Positions 7,833 through 18,161 of a stretch of 64,000 bases of DNA are shown here, piece by piece. The stretch lies in the NCBI RefSeq assembly GCF_001667735.1, contig NZ_LZJN01000191.1:62001-126000 (forward strand), in the 5' to 3' direction. Every line of letters starts with the position of its first letter. Within the stretch, counting starts at the first letter, position 1. The notes under the pieces were generated by a model, which ran no database searches, had not been told where the DNA came from, and saw only the letters and a program-made list of their open reading frames with translations. The translations under genes were made by a program, and so were the position numbers. This DNA is from Mycobacterium sp. E183 (GTDB lineage Bacteria > Actinomycetota > Actinomycetes > Mycobacteriales > Mycobacteriaceae).

Positions 7833-9068
7833 CTAGAACCAGTGGGCGATCAGCCGATTGACCTCGATGTACAGCGGGATGCCGATGGTGACGTTGTAGG
7901 AGAACGTCAAGCCGAGCGACGCGGCAAGCGGCAGGGTGGGACTGGCCTCCGGGATGGCGAGCCGCTGGACCGCCGGGACGGCGATGTAGGACGCGGCGCC
8001 ACAGAGCACCGCGAAAAGCACATAGGTGCCGGGCTTGAAGTCGGCGTGGGTGAGCGACGAGTAGATGTGCGCGACCAGGATGCCAAGCGGGGCAAAGATA
8101 TTCGGGGCCAACAGGCCGAAGACGATGAACCCGGGGCCGGCGCTGCGCAGGTCCTTCAGCTTCCGGGAAGCCGTCATGCCCATCTCGAGCAGGAACAGAC
8201 ACAGCACGCCCTGGAACGCCATGACGAAGAACTTGTCGTCATCGGCGACCACCTTCTGCCCCTGTAGCCCACTGACCAGGCCGATGATGATGCCCCCCAT
8301 CAGCAGGACAAGTCCGGGGTTGAGGAACACCTCTTGGAACAGCTCCCGCGAGAAGATCGGCGCCCGCTTGCGCGCCGGGCCGGCAGTGCTCTGGTCGGGC
8401 TCCCAGTCCGGGTGGTCGAGCTTTTCCAGGGAGAATTCCAGCTCCTCTTCGATGCCGCGCTCGTGCTCGGCCGCCAGGCTCTGGCCGTGCGGTGGCTTGG
8501 CCGCGGTGCCCGGCCCGACCGAAACCCGCACCGGCGCTGTGTAGCCCGGTTCGTCGACCATGTTCCCCGCCGCGTCCATCCCGCGGTGACGCAGCCGCGC
8601 CACCAAATACAGGGCCACCAGACAGCCGGGAATCTCCATGACGGCCAACATGACCGGCATGTACGCGTTGAAGGCCATGCCGACGGCCGTCAGCACGGCC
8701 ACGCAGGTGGCGAACGTTCCCGCTGAGTCTGACCCGTAATAGCCGGCAACGGTCGCTCGGTCGACTCGCCGGAGGGTGGTCAGCCAGTTCAGCAGCAGGT
8801 AGGCGATGCCGCCGATTACGAAGTTCAGCACGAATCCCAAAACCATGAAGCCGACGATCATCCCGATGCTGCCGGCGCTGATCTTCGCGAGCTCTTCACC
8901 CCCGTGCCAACCAATGGCCAGCAGCAGGTACATGGTCAAGCCCTGATAGATGACGTAGGGGAATTCGAAGCGCACCTTCAGGATCGGAATGAGAAAGCCG
9001 AAGTAGAAGAACAGCAGGAGCGGCTTGAACAGGTTGTGGGTGAAGTTCTGCCAAAACTCTTGCAGCAT
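7833..9068 (-). CDS. SbtA-type sodium-dependent bicarbonate permease, copy 2
   Basis: Tandem paralogue of the downstream copy, 411 aa. I place the start at the ATG at 9068, because MLQEFWQNF aligns with the first residues of copy 1 and is preceded by a GAGGAAGG ribosome site. An in-frame extension to 9245 is open but has no matching sequence in copy 1. The membrane segments (for example FKPLLLFFYFGFLIPIL) are nearly identical between copies. The linker between the two halves differs and is longer here, and may be where the copies differ in regulation. The 214 bp between the two copies hold no gene that I can support. Confidence 0.85.
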   Translation of the reverse strand: MLQEFWQNFTHNLFKPLLLFFYFGFLIPILKVRFEFPYVIYQGLTMYLLLAIGWHGGEELAKISAGSIGMIVGFMVLGFVLNFVIGGIAYLLLNWLTTLRRVDRATVAGYYGSDSAGTFATCVAVLTAVGMAFNAYMPVMLAVMEIPGCLVALYLVARLRHRGMDAAGNMVDEPGYTAPVRVSVGPGTAAKPPHGQSLAAEHERGIEEELEFSLEKLDHPDWEPDQSTAGPARKRAPIFSRELFQEVFLNPGLVLLMGGIIIGLVSGLQGQKVVADDDKFFVMAFQGVLCLFLLEMGMTASRKLKDLRSAGPGFIVFGLLAPNIFAPLGILVAHIYSSLTHADFKPGTYVLFAVLCGAASYIAVPAVQRLAIPEASPTLPLAASLGLTFSYNVTIGIPLYIEVNRLIAHWF

Positions 9069-9358
9069 TTGATGCCTTCCTCGATGAGTGCGGTGATCAG
9101 GGAAAGCACCGTCCGCAAGCGGAGCCACCACGAACATCCCGACGACCGTGGAAAACTTATCCCCGGCGATGTCAAACCGCCACTCGAATGCAAAGCATGA
9201 AGTACAGGCGTGTCGAATCGATGCCGACGCGCCGATGACGGGCAAAAGCGCTGTTCAGACGGTTTCTGCCGACTGCCTTCCGGCCGCGGGCCACCGACAC
9301 CGCAGGCGTGGGTTTGGTGGGAATATGCTGTGCATTTGCTGTGTGGCTAGCACAGGAA

Positions 9359-9571
9359 TCAGCGGGCCGACGAAATTACCGAGGGCCTGACCCCGACGCC
9401 CTTCTTGCGGTGTGTCACCGACAGCCATGCCATCGGCGAGTAATAGGTGGTGATTTCCTCGAAGCCGTCGACCCTCGAGACTGTGAGCACGCCGGTCTCT
9501 TGATTGATTTCAAGCCCGTCACTCTCGCTGCCCTGGATCTCTTCGCCGTTCGCCAGCCGGATCACGAACAT
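9359..9571 (-). CDS. Small conserved-looking protein, unknown function
   Basis: 70-residue ORF, not recognised. It looks like a genuine small beta-rich protein. Alternating hydrophobic strands (MFVIRLANGEEI, GVLTVSRVDG, YYSPMAWLSV) with short polar turns suggest a barrel-like fold. The C-terminal ~20 residues are basic and probably disordered. The ribosome site is weak (GAAAG about 9 nt upstream of the ATG). It lies alone between the SbtA pair and mbtI. The flanking stretches 9069-9358 and 9572-9913 contain only incoherent reading frames, and I see no gene in them. Confidence 0.5.
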   Translation of the reverse strand: MFVIRLANGEEIQGSESDGLEINQETGVLTVSRVDGFEEITTYYSPMAWLSVTHRKKGVGVRPSVISSAR

Positions 9572-9913
9572 GACGTCGCTTTCGAATCGGCACGATCGTG
9601 CTCGCCGGAATTCACCGCCACTCCTTCACTCACGCCGCTGGGGCCTGCCGCCTCCCATTAAATCTCCCGGCCGGCGGGTTCGCACGATCTCGCCCGGAGT
9701 TCAGGCGAGGTCACGTCGCATGGGCCGTGCAGGGCTCCGACCGGGCGGGTCGTCGCGTTCCGTGTACCTGCGCTAACTGGCAGAGTCGGCGGGCCGGCGT
9801 GGGATCGAGTTGCGGCACGAGCGGGGACGGGCCGCCGCCCCGGCTTGACGAAGTTCTCGGCAGGACGGAGCGAATATGCCGGGCCGCGGCTGGGACAGCT
9901 TGCGCGTCCTTAG

Positions 9914-11291
<1,378 letters not shown>

Positions 11292-11445
11292 CCCGTCCGG
11301 TCGGTCGAGGGCGCTGTGAGCGGCGTCCCTCGGCGTAGGGACCTTTGGCCCTAGTTGGTCGAGTTTCCCGCGTGTCATCTTTATGTAACCCAATGACACA
11401 GATACATTGCGCGTTACTGGACGGCACACATAACTGGAGGGCTTC

Positions 11446-12462
11446 GTGTCCGAGGACCTGACTAATCTGCAGCTACTACACGAGCTCGAGCCTGTGGTCG
11501 AGGGCCTGCTCAACCGCCATCTTTCGATGTTCAAGGAGTGGAATCCCCACGACTACGTCCCGTGGTCGGACGGCAAGAACTTCTACGCGCTGGACGGTCA
11601 GGACTGGGAACCCGGGCAGAGCCGGCTCCCCGACGTCGCGCAGGTGGCGATGGTGCAAAACCTGCTGACCGAGGACAATTTGCCGTCCTATCACCGCGAG
11701 ATCGCGATGAACTTCAGCATGGACGGCCCGTGGGGTCAGTGGGTCAACAGGTGGACGGCCGAGGAGGCCCGGCACAGCACCGCGCTGCGCGACTACCTTG
11801 TGGTCACCCGCGCCGTCGACCCGGTGGCGCTCGAGCAGCTGCGGCTCGAGCAAATGACTCGGGGCTTCAGCCCGGGACAGAATCAGCAGGGCGACATGTT
11901 TGCCGAGAGTCTGTTCGACTCGGTCATGTACGTCTCGTTTCAGGAACTGGCTACCAGGGTCTCCCACCGCAACACCGGCAAGGCCTCGCAAGAACCGATC
12001 GCCGAGCAGCTGATGGCCCGAGTCTCGCACGACGAAAACCTGCACATGATCTTCTACCGGGACGTCAGCGCGGCGGGTCTGGACATCGCCCCGAACCAGG
12101 CGATGAAGTCGGTCCACAAGATCCTGCGCAACTTCAAGATGCCGGGATTCACGGTGCCGGAGTTCCGGCGTAAGGCGGTGATCATCGCCGTTGGCGGCGT
12201 CTACGACCCGCGCATCCACCTCGACGAGGTGGTGATGCCCGTGCTGAGGAAGTGGCGCATCTTCGAACGCGAAGACTTCACCGGCGACGCCGCGCGGATG
12301 CGCGACGATCTCGCCGTGTTGGTCAAGGAGCTCGAGCAGGCCTCCGACAAGTTCGAGGAGTCCAAGCAGCGTTATCTCGAGCGTGAGGCCCGCAAGACCG
12401 AACGAATCACGGCCAGCAAGGTGCTCCAAACGGAAGGCACGCTGACCTTGAGCGGCCACTGA
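11446..12462 (+). CDS. Acyl-ACP desaturase, DesA1 family
   Basis: Diiron acyl-[ACP] desaturase-like protein, 338 aa, the same length as M. tuberculosis DesA1, which it closely resembles (LLHELEPVVEGLLNRH, EFRRKAVIIAVGGVYDPR). Diiron ligands are visible as E in LPSYHREIA, the EExRH motif in WTAEEARHS, E in SFQELATR and ExxH in HDENLHMIF. These enzymes desaturate ACP-bound acyl chains, including mycolate precursors. The GTG start follows a GGAGGG site. It is probably a second desA1-like copy, since the M. tuberculosis gene sits elsewhere (Rv0824c); whether another copy exists here cannot be seen. It stands alone downstream of mbtI. Confidence 0.85.
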   Translation: MSEDLTNLQLLHELEPVVEGLLNRHLSMFKEWNPHDYVPWSDGKNFYALDGQDWEPGQSRLPDVAQVAMVQNLLTEDNLPSYHREIAMNFSMDGPWGQWVNRWTAEEARHSTALRDYLVVTRAVDPVALEQLRLEQMTRGFSPGQNQQGDMFAESLFDSVMYVSFQELATRVSHRNTGKASQEPIAEQLMARVSHDENLHMIFYRDVSAAGLDIAPNQAMKSVHKILRNFKMPGFTVPEFRRKAVIIAVGGVYDPRIHLDEVVMPVLRKWRIFEREDFTGDAARMRDDLAVLVKELEQASDKFEESKQRYLEREARKTERITASKVLQTEGTLTLSGH

Positions 12463-12688
12463 CGAGGTCCGGGTGCGCGGGGTTCCTGTCCCAGCAGCCT
12501 GACGGCAGCGTTCGCTGCGCTCGAAATGTGTCAGTTCCGCCGGGGGCGGGCGATCTAAGCCGCTGCGCCCTCCGAGCGCGTCTTGGCTGAGGACTGAACT
12601 CCGGCGCTTCGCCTGATTGGGGAGTTTGAACCCCGGCTGGGCGGGGAATTCCTGCATGCCCCTCATATTGTGAAGATCAGGAAGTCCC

Positions 12689-12877
12689 ATGCTTAGCGCA
12701 CGTATCGACCGCTTCAAGGAAGATTGGTTTCTGTTTCTCGGCAAGCTAGCGGCTGTGTCCACCCCGCAGTTGGGCATCATCTACGGCTTTGCCAATCGTC
12801 GAGAGGCGCGGGATCCGGTGAGCCAGGGCGGGCCGACGGCGCGTCCTCTCGCTCACCGGCCCCGACTGATCGCGTAG
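12689..12877 (+). CDS. Possible small ORF, unknown function
   Basis: 62-codon frame after a plausible start region: TATTGT as a -10 at about 12666-12671 and AGGAAG 4 nt before the ATG. The first ~40 residues (for example DRFKEDWFLFLGKLA) are amphipathic and hydrophobic. The last 20 look like random GC-rich translation. Not recognised, and it could be the remnant of a larger gene. The surrounding 12463-12937 stretch otherwise holds only a small GCAGCG/CGCTGC hairpin (12505-12518), which may end the desaturase transcript. Confidence 0.3.
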   Translation: MLSARIDRFKEDWFLFLGKLAAVSTPQLGIIYGFANRREARDPVSQGGPTARPLAHRPRLIA

Positions 12878-12937
12878 CGTTTCCGATTCGACCCGCAAAC
12901 CGACGGTCAGGGGGCTTACCCCCGGGACCGGCCCCGC

Positions 12938-13861
12938 TCAGGCCCAGTCGGCGGTCGCGTTGGACTCGAGGTAATCGGCGAGTATGCGGCTCACCAGTGA
13001 CTCGATATTCGACTCGATCGACGACGCGAGCGTGGCGGCGACCGTTGCCACGGCCTGAGTCCGGAAGCGCACCAGCATGGTGATCAGCTCGGCGATCTCG
13101 GCATCCGCCGGCAAGGGTTCCCCCGGCTTGATGCGGTCCAGGACATGCTCGGCGCCGGCGCGCACCAGCATGTCGCTGATCTTGTCTATTTCGGGCACGA
13201 TCTGCTCGTGTAAGTCGACGAGCTTCTCCAATTTGACGCCGTAGCCCCGTATTTCGTTGAACGCCTCGATCAGTTTGGGGCGGGTGACGGTGGCTCTCGC
13301 CCCGTCGACCCGGATGACCTGCAGCGCCACCAGGCGGTCGAACGCTTCGGGGTCGTCAACGAGTCGCTGCGCATCGGCCAGCGGCATGGTCTCAGGCTTC
13401 TCCGTCGTCCAGGTGCCCACGATCGCCGTCTCGAGGCCCAGCACGTCGCCCAGGTTCTTGCCTTCTTCCCAGGCGCTGAGCATTTCGCGCACGTGGGCGA
13501 TGTTGTATCCGCGGTCGAGCATCGAGGTGATCAGCCGCAGGCGGGTGAGGTGCGTGTCGTTGAACAGGGCGATGCGCCCGACGCGCAACGGCGGAGGAAG
13601 CAGCCCGCGGTCACGGTAGACCCGGATGTTGCGGGTGGTCGTGCCGGCCAGCCGCGCCAGGTCGTCGATCCGGTACTCACCGGACGCGGGGGCACCTTGC
13701 GGGTGGCGGACCGCTGCGTCGAACAGTTGTGAGACCGCGGTCTCGATCAACTGCCGGTACTCCCGCGACTGGCGCCGCACGCGCCTCGGCGCGCGCCGCA
13801 CGTTGTGCAGCACGCTGGCGATGGTGCCGGGTTCGGGTCTCGAAGAACGGTCGGGTGCCAT
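12938..13861 (-). CDS. MerR-family transcriptional regulator
   Basis: 307 aa. An N-terminal basic stretch (RRAPRRVRRQSREYR) precedes a MerR winged helix-turn-helix: YRIDDLARLAGTTTRNIRVYRDRGLLPPP, shown here in part as LARLAGTTTRNIRVY. The C-terminal ~180 residues form an effector/dimerisation domain with a long helical stretch and no obvious metal-binding cysteines. It starts 3 bp after the monooxygenase stop, so it is the last gene of the esterase-SDR-diiron-monooxygenase operon and is a good candidate for its regulator. The long C-terminal domain suggests an organic ligand rather than a metal; this is inference. Confidence 0.85.
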   Translation of the reverse strand: MAPDRSSRPEPGTIASVLHNVRRAPRRVRRQSREYRQLIETAVSQLFDAAVRHPQGAPASGEYRIDDLARLAGTTTRNIRVYRDRGLLPPPLRVGRIALFNDTHLTRLRLITSMLDRGYNIAHVREMLSAWEEGKNLGDVLGLETAIVGTWTTEKPETMPLADAQRLVDDPEAFDRLVALQVIRVDGARATVTRPKLIEAFNEIRGYGVKLEKLVDLHEQIVPEIDKISDMLVRAGAEHVLDRIKPGEPLPADAEIAELITMLVRFRTQAVATVAATLASSIESNIESLVSRILADYLESNATADWA

Positions 13862-13864
13862 GCG

Positions 13865-15364
13865 TCAGCCCGACGCGGCGGCAAGCGGCGTGGAGTCGCG
13901 CGCCACCGCTTGGTAGTCCCCGTAGCGGAAATCTTTCATCTGGCGAAGATACTGCGTCGCGAAACCCGGGTACATCGACCCGTTGTATCCGTCCTTGGTC
14001 AGGTACCAGCTGCGGCAACCGGACATCCACGTCGTCTTCGTGAGGCGGCGCTGCAGGCTGTCGTTGTGGCGGCGCTGAACCTCTTCGCGCACATCGAGAT
14101 AACGCAGGTCGTTGTCGAGAATGGCGGTGATGCCGCGAACCGCGTACTCGAGCTGACCCTCGATGTAGACCAGCAGCGAGTTGTGGCCAGGCCCGGAGTT
14201 GGGCCCGGTCATGACGAACAGATTCGGATATCCGTGCACGCTGATGCTCTTGTAAGCCTGTGCGCCATCGGCCCATTCGTCACCCAGCGAGCGGCCGCGC
14301 AGGCCGGTGACCGGGAAGGGCGGTCCGGTCAGATGGACGTCGTAGCCGGTGGCGAACACGATGCAGTCCAGGTGATGTTCGATGCCGTCGCTGGTGCGGA
14401 TGCCGACCGGGCTCAGGGTGGCGATCGGCCAGTCGATGAGCTTGCAGTTCTCGCGCTGAAGGGCGGGGTAGTAGTCGCTGGAGACCAGCATGCGCTTGCA
14501 GCCCGGGCGGAAGTCCGGCGTCAGCTGGCGGCGCAGCCACGGGTCCCTCACCTGAGCGCGCAGATGCGCCCGCCCCAGCCGGGCGGCCAACGAGGTCAGC
14601 GGCGTGTCCCACACCAGGGCCGTGGCGCTGGCCTCGTGGCCCCAGAACAACGCCTGCCGCGCAAGTTGCTGGGCGGCGGGCACTTTGGCGAAGAGGGTCT
14701 GCAGGGCGGGCGGGGTGGCGACGTCCAGGCGCGGCAACACCCAGCATGGCGTGCGTTGGAACACCTTGACCAACCCGGCCCGCTTCGCCAGCTCGGGGAT
14801 GATCTGAATGGCGCTGGCGCCGGTACCGATGACGGCGACCCGTTTGCCCGAGAAGTCGTAGTCGTGGTCCCAGCGGGCGCTGTGAATCTTGTGTCCGCGG
14901 TAACTGTCCAGGCCGCGAATGTCGGGGAACCTGACGTCCGACAGCGGTCCGGAGGCCAGCACGACGGTGCGCGCGCGGAATCGCTTGCGGCCTTTGGTGG
15001 TTGCCGTCCACACCCCGCTGTTCTCGTCGAAGGCCAGACCGCTGACCTCCTGGCCGAATCGAATGTGGCGACGGATGTCGAATCTGGTCGCCATGTCCTC
15101 GAGATGGCGGCAGATCTCCGGGGCGGGGGAGTACGTCCGCGACCAGCTCGGGTTCTTGACGAACGAATACGAATACAGCAGCGAGGGCACGTCACAGCTG
15201 GCGCCGGGATAGGTGGTGTCGCGCCAGGTTCCGCCCACCCGGTCGCCGCGTTCCAGGATCACGACGTCGTCGACCCCGGCGTCGGCCAACCGGATCGCCG
15301 CTCCCAGTCCGGTGAAGCCGGCTCCGATGACGAGCACCGCGTGGGCGCGGTCGGCGGCCATCAT
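13865..15364 (-). CDS. Baeyer-Villiger-type flavin monooxygenase
   Basis: FAD- and NADPH-dependent class B monooxygenase, 499 aa. The FAD Rossmann motif GAGFTGLG is near residue 13. The BVMO fingerprint GxxxHxxxW appears as GHKIHSARWD, and the second nucleotide motif is GTGASAIQI. Such enzymes insert oxygen next to a ketone to give esters or lactones. The start chosen is ATG 15364, which overlaps the stop of the upstream gene (TGATG); a second ATG follows at once. The downstream esterase-like and SDR neighbours suit a ketone-to-ester-to-acid sequence. The substrate is unknown. Confidence 0.88.
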   Translation of the reverse strand: MMAADRAHAVLVIGAGFTGLGAAIRLADAGVDDVVILERGDRVGGTWRDTTYPGASCDVPSLLYSYSFVKNPSWSRTYSPAPEICRHLEDMATRFDIRRHIRFGQEVSGLAFDENSGVWTATTKGRKRFRARTVVLASGPLSDVRFPDIRGLDSYRGHKIHSARWDHDYDFSGKRVAVIGTGASAIQIIPELAKRAGLVKVFQRTPCWVLPRLDVATPPALQTLFAKVPAAQQLARQALFWGHEASATALVWDTPLTSLAARLGRAHLRAQVRDPWLRRQLTPDFRPGCKRMLVSSDYYPALQRENCKLIDWPIATLSPVGIRTSDGIEHHLDCIVFATGYDVHLTGPPFPVTGLRGRSLGDEWADGAQAYKSISVHGYPNLFVMTGPNSGPGHNSLLVYIEGQLEYAVRGITAILDNDLRYLDVREEVQRRHNDSLQRRLTKTTWMSGCRSWYLTKDGYNGSMYPGFATQYLRQMKDFRYGDYQAVARDSTPLAAASG

Positions 15365-16284
15365 CACGCGGCCGGCCGGTAGGTGAGTTCCTTGAACCAG
15401 CTGGGCACGGGTTTGAGCAACGGCTTGGGATAGCGGTCCGACAGCCACACCATCGAATTGGCCAGCAGGTGGTAGGGGTGGGCGGGGTTGACGACCATCG
15501 CGGCGTGTCGCTTGAGCAGTTGGTATGCCGGCACCCGCGAGGTGCGCTCACCCCGCTCGCCGAGCTGCTTGAAGCGTTTGACCGCGTTGTAGAGGCGCTC
15601 GGGCTCCATGCCCATGCCGGCCATCTCGTTGCGGACGCGATTGAGCAGCGGGATATACATCAGGGTGCCGACGATCACGCCCGGCGACGCGACTGTCCCG
15701 ACGAATTCGATGGCAAGTTTGCGGGCCCTCGCGTGGCCGATCATGTCGAGCACCGCGAAATCGACGGCGATGTGGCGTGATTCGTCGTTGTTGATTTTCT
15801 CGAAGACTTGATGGCACACCGGGTCTGCAACGGTGTCGAGCAAGAACTTCAGCAACGCGCCGTCGAGGGCGACCTCCAGCATCGGTATCACGGTGCCCAG
15901 CACGGACAACGGCATGTCGTCGGAGTAGGCGTCGAGCCACTGGATGGCGAGCCGGATGTTGACGTTCGGCTTGGGAACTTCGCCGTCGTCGAGCATGCCC
16001 CAGCGCTTCATCAGCGCCATCTCGGCGTTGGCGTGCCGTTGCTCCTCGGCGTGGAAGTACCGGTAGATCTCGGCCAGTGTCGGGTTGGGCGCCTTCTTGG
16101 CCAGGGCCGCGAATCCGCGGGCGCCCACGTTCTCGATCCAGCACAGGTCGGCCATGAAAGCCTTGAGCTTGGGCCGGAATTCCTCCCGGATGGTGTCGGC
16201 GCCGGGCGCGTCCCAATCGATGTCGGCGAGCGCCCATTGGCGGTCCTTGATCTTGGCGAGCATGGCTTCCATGTCGATGGCCAC
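15364..16284 (-). CDS. Ferritin-like diiron protein (putative oxidase/reductase)
   Basis: 306 aa helical protein with two diiron-type motifs, HAEEQRHANAEM (EExRH) and NNDESRHIAVDF (ExxH), so probably a ferritin-like diiron carboxylate enzyme. The function is not recognised beyond that. I place the start at GTG 16284 because AGGAG lies 6 nt upstream. A longer open frame exists but has no coding character. The stop overlaps the monooxygenase start. Co-transcription with a BVMO, an SDR and an esterase suggests a role in oxidising a lipid-like substrate. Confidence 0.75.
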   Translation of the reverse strand: MAIDMEAMLAKIKDRQWALADIDWDAPGADTIREEFRPKLKAFMADLCWIENVGARGFAALAKKAPNPTLAEIYRYFHAEEQRHANAEMALMKRWGMLDDGEVPKPNVNIRLAIQWLDAYSDDMPLSVLGTVIPMLEVALDGALLKFLLDTVADPVCHQVFEKINNDESRHIAVDFAVLDMIGHARARKLAIEFVGTVASPGVIVGTLMYIPLLNRVRNEMAGMGMEPERLYNAVKRFKQLGERGERTSRVPAYQLLKRHAAMVVNPAHPYHLLANSMVWLSDRYPKPLLKPVPSWFKELTYRPAA

Positions 16285-16304
16285 TGGGAGCTCCTTTGCT
16301 TTGG

Positions 16305-17147
16305 TCAGGGCAGGTTGATCCGCGAGGCCAGACCGGCCGCACGTGTATAGGCGTGTGGTGCCAGGCGTTTGATGCTCCAGCCGATTTTGGCGTCGAGCTG
16401 TGGCATGCAGTAGAGGTCGCCGCGGTCGTGCGCGTCCAGGCAGATCCGCGCGACTTTGTCCGCCGAGAATCCGGTCCAGCGCATCAGCTTGTTGGCCAGT
16501 TCGCTGGATTCCTCGCTGATGCGGCCGGATTCGACGATGTTGGTCTTGACGAAGGTCGGACACAGCACGGTTACTCGCACGCCGGTGCCTGCCAATTCGG
16601 CGGCCAGGGTCTCGGACAGTGACAGCACGCCGGCCTTGCTGACGTTGTAGGGGGCCATTCCCGGCGCCGCGCCGAACGCCGCCGCCGACGCGACGTTGAT
16701 GATGCCGCGGGGGGCGGGCGACGGCTCCCGGAGGATCGGTGCGAAGACGTGGCAGCCGTGAATGGGGCCCCACAGGTTGATTCCGATGGTCCATGCCCAA
16801 TCGTCCAGGGGCGTATCACCGATGGCCGCGCCGCCGGCGCCGACGCCGGCGTTGTTGATCACCAGCGTCGGGCATCCGGAAAACCAGGCCTGTGATTGCC
16901 CGGCCAGCGCCCGCACGTCCTCGAAGTGCGAGACGTCGCAGCGGATCGCCGTCGCACTGGCGCCCAGTTGGGTGATCGCGTCGGCCGTCCGTTGGGCGGC
17001 CGCTTCGTCGATGTCGCTGCAGACGACCCTGCCGCCACGGCGGCCGAGTTCGATGGCGAAGGCCGCCCCGATGCCGCTTCCGGCGCCGGTCACCACCGCG
17101 GACGCACCGCGGCTGGTCTTCGGCCTGCCCAGCAGTCTGTCCAGCAT
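16305..17147 (-). CDS. Short-chain dehydrogenase/reductase
   Basis: Classical SDR, 280 aa. The cofactor motif TGAGSGIG is near residue 21, with NNAG, a catalytic Ser in INVASAAAFG, and YNVSK holding the Tyr and Lys. A C-terminal extension of about 40 residues after the core includes a basic helix (WSIKRLAPHAYTRAAGLASR), reminiscent of membrane-peripheral SadH-type SDRs. It begins 3 bp after the esterase stop in the same operon. The likely role is alcohol/ketone interconversion on the substrate of the neighbouring monooxygenase. Confidence 0.85.
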   Translation of the reverse strand: MLDRLLGRPKTSRGASAVVTGAGSGIGAAFAIELGRRGGRVVCSDIDEAAAQRTADAITQLGASATAIRCDVSHFEDVRALAGQSQAWFSGCPTLVINNAGVGAGGAAIGDTPLDDWAWTIGINLWGPIHGCHVFAPILREPSPAPRGIINVASAAAFGAAPGMAPYNVSKAGVLSLSETLAAELAGTGVRVTVLCPTFVKTNIVESGRISEESSELANKLMRWTGFSADKVARICLDAHDRGDLYCMPQLDAKIGWSIKRLAPHAYTRAAGLASRINLP

Positions 17148-17150
17148 CGC

Positions 17151-18161
17151 TCAGCGCACCTCCTGCGTTGTGACGCGTGCATCCTGCAACGCGTGGGTGA
17201 CGAAGCGCGCGACGTAGCCCATGGCCGCGGCGGCTTCGGGCGTCATCCGGGGCAGCGCCTGAAAGACGTGCACCTGGTGTGGCCAGATCTGCAATTCGCA
17301 ACGGCCGCCGGCGGTTTCGATGTCGGCGGCGAGCTGACGGGCGTCGTCTTGCAGCATCTCCGCGCCCCCGGCGTGGATCAATGTCGGGGGAAGCGGAGGG
17401 CCGCCGGCGACGTTGAGCGTCAACCGCTGGTGCGCGGGATCGACGCCGGCGTGATACATGCCGACCAGGCGGGCCGCGTCGGCCGCCCGGATCGCGGGAT
17501 CGCGGCGCAGTCGTTCTCGGGCGAGGCACAACTCGAAGCTGAGGTCGTACAGCGGGGAGAACAACGTCAGTGCGGCGGGGTGATCGGCCACCACCTCGGG
17601 TTGCAGCAACATGTCGACGGCCAGATGGCCGCCCGCCGAATCCGCGGCGACGACAAGCCCTTTCGGCGACAAACCGCACGAGTCCACCAGCCAGTCCCAG
17701 CCCGAGCGCACGTCGTCGGCCGCGGTGGGGAAGCGGTGGCGGGGCGCGAGTCGATAATCGATGCCGAACACCGGCAGACCGGTCAGTGACGACAGCCAGG
17801 ATGTCAACCGGCGGTGCGTCTTGGCCGAGCACACGGCGAAGCCGCTGCCGTGCACGTAGTAGACGGCGCCCGCGGAGGTGGACGACCGCGCGGTATCGCT
17901 TGTCGGCGTGCGGGGCCCGTAAACCCATTCGCCCTTGACCCGGCGACCGTCCGGCAGCCTCGTGTCGACGTGTTCGACTCGGGTGCCCGCCAGTGAGGGC
18001 CCGAAGGTGCCCATGATCCGGGCGACGATTTGGCGCGACAGCCACAGGCCCCACGCCCGCTCGGGCGGTAGCAGGCCGGTGACGGGCCGCAGGGTGTAAG
18101 CACTTACCGCTGCCGCGCCGCGGGACCGCAATGACCCGCGGGTCGGAACACCGTCCGCCAT
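17151..18161 (-). CDS. Alpha/beta hydrolase, hormone-sensitive-lipase family (Lip-type)
   Basis: 336 aa esterase of the HSL/Lip family. The oxyanion motif usually written HGGG appears as HGSGF (YYVHGSGFAV). The nucleophile is in AADSAGGHLA, with the Asp and His near the C-terminus (PHQVHVFQ). Acts on short acyl esters in characterised relatives. It is the first gene of the five-gene - strand operon ending with the MerR regulator. Hydrolysis of an ester made by the Baeyer-Villiger enzyme is a reasonable inference. The Gly-to-Ser change in the oxyanion motif may alter activity. Confidence 0.85.
   Translation of the reverse strand: MADGVPTRGSLRSRGAAAVSAYTLRPVTGLLPPERAWGLWLSRQIVARIMGTFGPSLAGTRVEHVDTRLPDGRRVKGEWVYGPRTPTSDTARSSTSAGAVYYVHGSGFAVCSAKTHRRLTSWLSSLTGLPVFGIDYRLAPRHRFPTAADDVRSGWDWLVDSCGLSPKGLVVAADSAGGHLAVDMLLQPEVVADHPAALTLFSPLYDLSFELCLARERLRRDPAIRAADAARLVGMYHAGVDPAHQRLTLNVAGGPPLPPTLIHAGGAEMLQDDARQLAADIETAGGRCELQIWPHQVHVFQALPRMTPEAAAAMGYVARFVTHALQDARVTTQEVR

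Noticed and set aside
9069-9245. N-terminal extension of the second SbtA gene
   Set aside because: Copy 1 begins at the equivalent of 9068 and a good ribosome site precedes that ATG. The extension is Cys/His-containing and not membrane-like.
13805-15382. 525-codon frame on the + strand opposite the monooxygenase
   Set aside because: Antisense shadow of the BVMO gene, with no recognisable motif.
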